Below are positions 62,731-64,000 of a stretch of 64,000 nt of DNA, one piece after another. Under the pieces are notes generated by a model. That model was given only the letters and a program-made list of their open reading frames with translations. It was not told the origin of the DNA and did not search any database. This DNA is from Microbacterium oxydans. Its GTDB lineage: Bacteria; Actinomycetota; Actinomycetes; Actinomycetales; Microbacteriaceae. Both the position numbers and the translations under genes were made by a program. Location: positions 1,054,001 through 1,118,000 of the forward strand of contig NZ_JYIW01000026.1 in the NCBI RefSeq assembly GCF_000956525.1. Direction: 5' to 3'. Each line of letters opens with the position of its first letter. Position 1 is the stretch's first letter.

Positions 62731-62791
62731 TGTTCCCGACCGTAGCGGGGTCAGCTATGAATCGTGTGCGAACTGCATGGTGGGTGAACGA

Positions 62792-62825
62792 CGAACGGCC
62801 CCGCGCGAGTGCGCGAGGCCGTTCG
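62792..62825 (-). terminator. Hairpin after the NDH-2 gene
   Basis: CGAACGGCC (62792-62800) and GGCCGTTCG (62817-62825) arms enclose a 16-base loop with its own CGCG pairing. It lies about 20 bases past the stop at 62845 and separates this gene from the riboswitch leader. Confidence 0.65.
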
Positions 62826-62844
62826 ATCGTGGGTGAGCGTCCGA

Positions 62845-64000
62845 CTACTTGGCGGCAGCCTCGGTCACCGCAGCGTGCTCGGCGGGGTCGGTCGTCGCCT
62901 CGCCGGGAGCCGCAGCAGCAGGTGCCTTCTTCGCGGGCGCCTTCTTGGCCGGGGCCTTCTTGGCGGGTGCCTTCGCAGCCGGCTCGGCCTTCACGGCAGC
63001 CGGGGTCTCCGCAGCGGCTGGTGCCTTCGCGGCGGCGGGTGCTGCCGGCGCGGCCGGAGCGTCGGCTGCCGGACGCGGGCGAGCGGCGAACTCCTCGAAC
63101 ACGTAGCGCGGATTCTGCACGGTCTCGAGGTTCACGAGGTCGCGGCCGAGCCACAGGTTGTTCCACCAGCCCCCGATGACGCGGAACTTGCGCTCCCACG
63201 TCGGCATCGCCAGGCCGTGGTACCCACGGTGCGCGACCCAGGCGACGAAGCCCTTGAGCGCGATCTTCCCGGACTGGAAGACACCGTTGTAGAGGCCGAG
63301 ACCTGCGACGGCACCGAGGTTCTTGTGGAAGTACTCCTTGGGGTTCTCCCCACGGAGCACGGCGACGAGGTTCTTCGCGAGCAGCTTCGCCTGACGCACG
63401 GCGTGCTGGGCGTTCGGCACGCAGAACCCGCCGACACCGCCACCCGACAGGTCGGGAACAGCCGAGACGTCACCGGCAGCCCAGGCACCCTCGACGAACG
63501 CCTCGGGCGTTCCGACTCGCAGATCGGCACGGGTCTGGATGCGACCGCGCTCCTCGACGGGCAGGTCGCCGCCGCGGACGACGGTCGGGTTGGCCATGAC
63601 GCCGGCGGTCCAGACGATGACATCGGTCGGGATGACCTCGCCGGTGGAGAGCTCGACGTTGCCGTCGACCGCGCTGGTGAGCTGCGTGTCGAGGTGCACG
63701 TTGGCGCCGCGCTTGGCGAGGTCCTTCAGCACCCACTCGCTCGTCTGCAGCGAGACCTCGGGCATGATGCGGCCCATCGCCTCGATGAGGTGGAAGTGCG
63801 TGTCCTCGAAGCGCAGCTGCGGGTACTTGCCCACGAGCGAGGAGGCGAGCGAACGCAGCTCGGCGAAGACCTCGATGCCGGCGAAGCCACCGCCGACGAC
63901 GACGACCGTGAGCAGGCGATCGCGCTCGGGGCCGGCCGGCAGCGATGCAGCCTTGTCGAAGTTCGACATGACGCGGTCGCGGATCGCGACGGCCTCTTCG
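62845..64000 (-). CDS. ndh: Type II NADH dehydrogenase (C-terminal part)
   Basis: About 385 residues are visible; the reading frame continues past the right edge, so the start (and first FAD-binding motif) is missing. The NADH-binding fold is VVVVGGGFAGIEVFAELRSL, followed by GANVHLDTQLTSAVDGNVEL, IVWTAGVMANPTVV, WAAGDVSAVPDLSGGG and QAKLLAKNLVAVLRGENPKE. The membrane-contact region is GFVAWVAHRGYHGLAMPTWE. By family it feeds electrons from NADH to menaquinone without proton pumping. The C-terminal 80 residues are a Pro/Ala/Lys tail with repeated PAKKA units like a histone H1 tail, unusual for NDH-2. Confidence 0.94.
   Translation of the reverse strand, partial: EEAVAIRDRVMSNFDKAASLPAGPERDRLLTVVVVGGGFAGIEVFAELRSLASSLVGKYPQLRFEDTHFHLIEAMGRIMPEVSLQTSEWVLKDLAKRGANVHLDTQLTSAVDGNVELSTGEVIPTDVIVWTAGVMANPTVVRGGDLPVEERGRIQTRADLRVGTPEAFVEGAWAAGDVSAVPDLSGGGVGGFCVPNAQHAVRQAKLLAKNLVAVLRGENPKEYFHKNLGAVAGLGLYNGVFQSGKIALKGFVAWVAHRGYHGLAMPTWERKFRVIGGWWNNLWLGRDLVNLETVQNPRYVFEEFAARPRPAADAPAAPAAPAAAKAPAAAETPAAVKAEPAAKAPAKKAPAKKAPAKKAPAAAAPGEATTDPAEHAAVTEAAAK

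Overview
The window is GC-rich, densely packed actinobacterial chromosome. Gene content and style point to Microbacteriaceae, most likely Microbacterium: many GTG starts, many four-base ATGA overlaps, the DUF6264, DUF4245, DUF4307 and DUF6328 families, and a quinolinate operon led by nrtR. This assignment is inferred from gene families, not from a marker-gene comparison. I see no prophage, insertion sequence, CRISPR array, rRNA operon or biosynthetic gene cluster.

Layout. 1-1077: the start of a peptide-type ABC binding lipoprotein and a small secreted protein. 1141-5905: glycine cleavage operon gcvT-gcvH-gcvP (minus) behind a tandem glycine riboswitch. 6015-11428: a five-gene oligopeptide/oligosaccharide-type ABC importer (minus) with a palindromic operator upstream. 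11640-17262: a coupled NAD operon nrtR-nadA-nadB-nadC-cysteine desulfurase, then a glycosyltransferase and an SDR. 19040-22720: a divergent pair of transporters, an ABC exporter and a DHA2 MFS pump. 22778-32867: small and accessory genes: a 48-residue Cys-motif peptide, a PlsC-like acyltransferase, DUF6328, Dps, GNAT, a cysteine-free IscA-like protein, a LysR-HTH-only protein, ABC-F, an alpha/beta hydrolase, a compact binding lipoprotein coupled to a CDF transporter, and a CrtA-like protein. 33050-42404: ychF, methyltransferase, exonuclease, rmuC, glpX, fba, DUF6264, a candidate small RNA, an IclR regulator and ispH. 42505-46789: xseA, then the coupled set xseB-DUF4245-carbonic anhydrase-fumC. 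46911-58067: PIN-PhoH with a structured leader, class V aminotransferase, uppS, hemolysin III, DUF4307-greA, ilvA-AI-2E exporter, a YcaQ-like protein and lemA. 58160-64000: a flavin oxidase with a fold-III PLP enzyme, an atypical tRNA with anticodon UAA, DedA, a Gly-rich membrane protein behind a yybP-ykoY-like (Mn2+) riboswitch, and the C-terminal part of an NDH-2.

Most genes are ordinary core metabolism: one-carbon and glycine flux, de novo NAD synthesis, gluconeogenesis/glycolysis (glpX, fba), isoprenoid synthesis (ispH, uppS), DNA repair and respiration. The less usual signals are mainly non-coding or repeat-derived. Two related 61-bp palindromes occur, one intergenic and one inside nadB. 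A 20-bp repeat family forms a six-copy array abutting the ilvA stop, and a relative sits in frame inside gcvH. At least fifteen genes show a TANNNT hexamer 6-8 nt from the start codon, the geometry expected for leaderless mRNAs. There is a metal-type riboswitch in front of an uncharacterised protein, a candidate C-rich small RNA, and a phoH leader with mutually exclusive stems.
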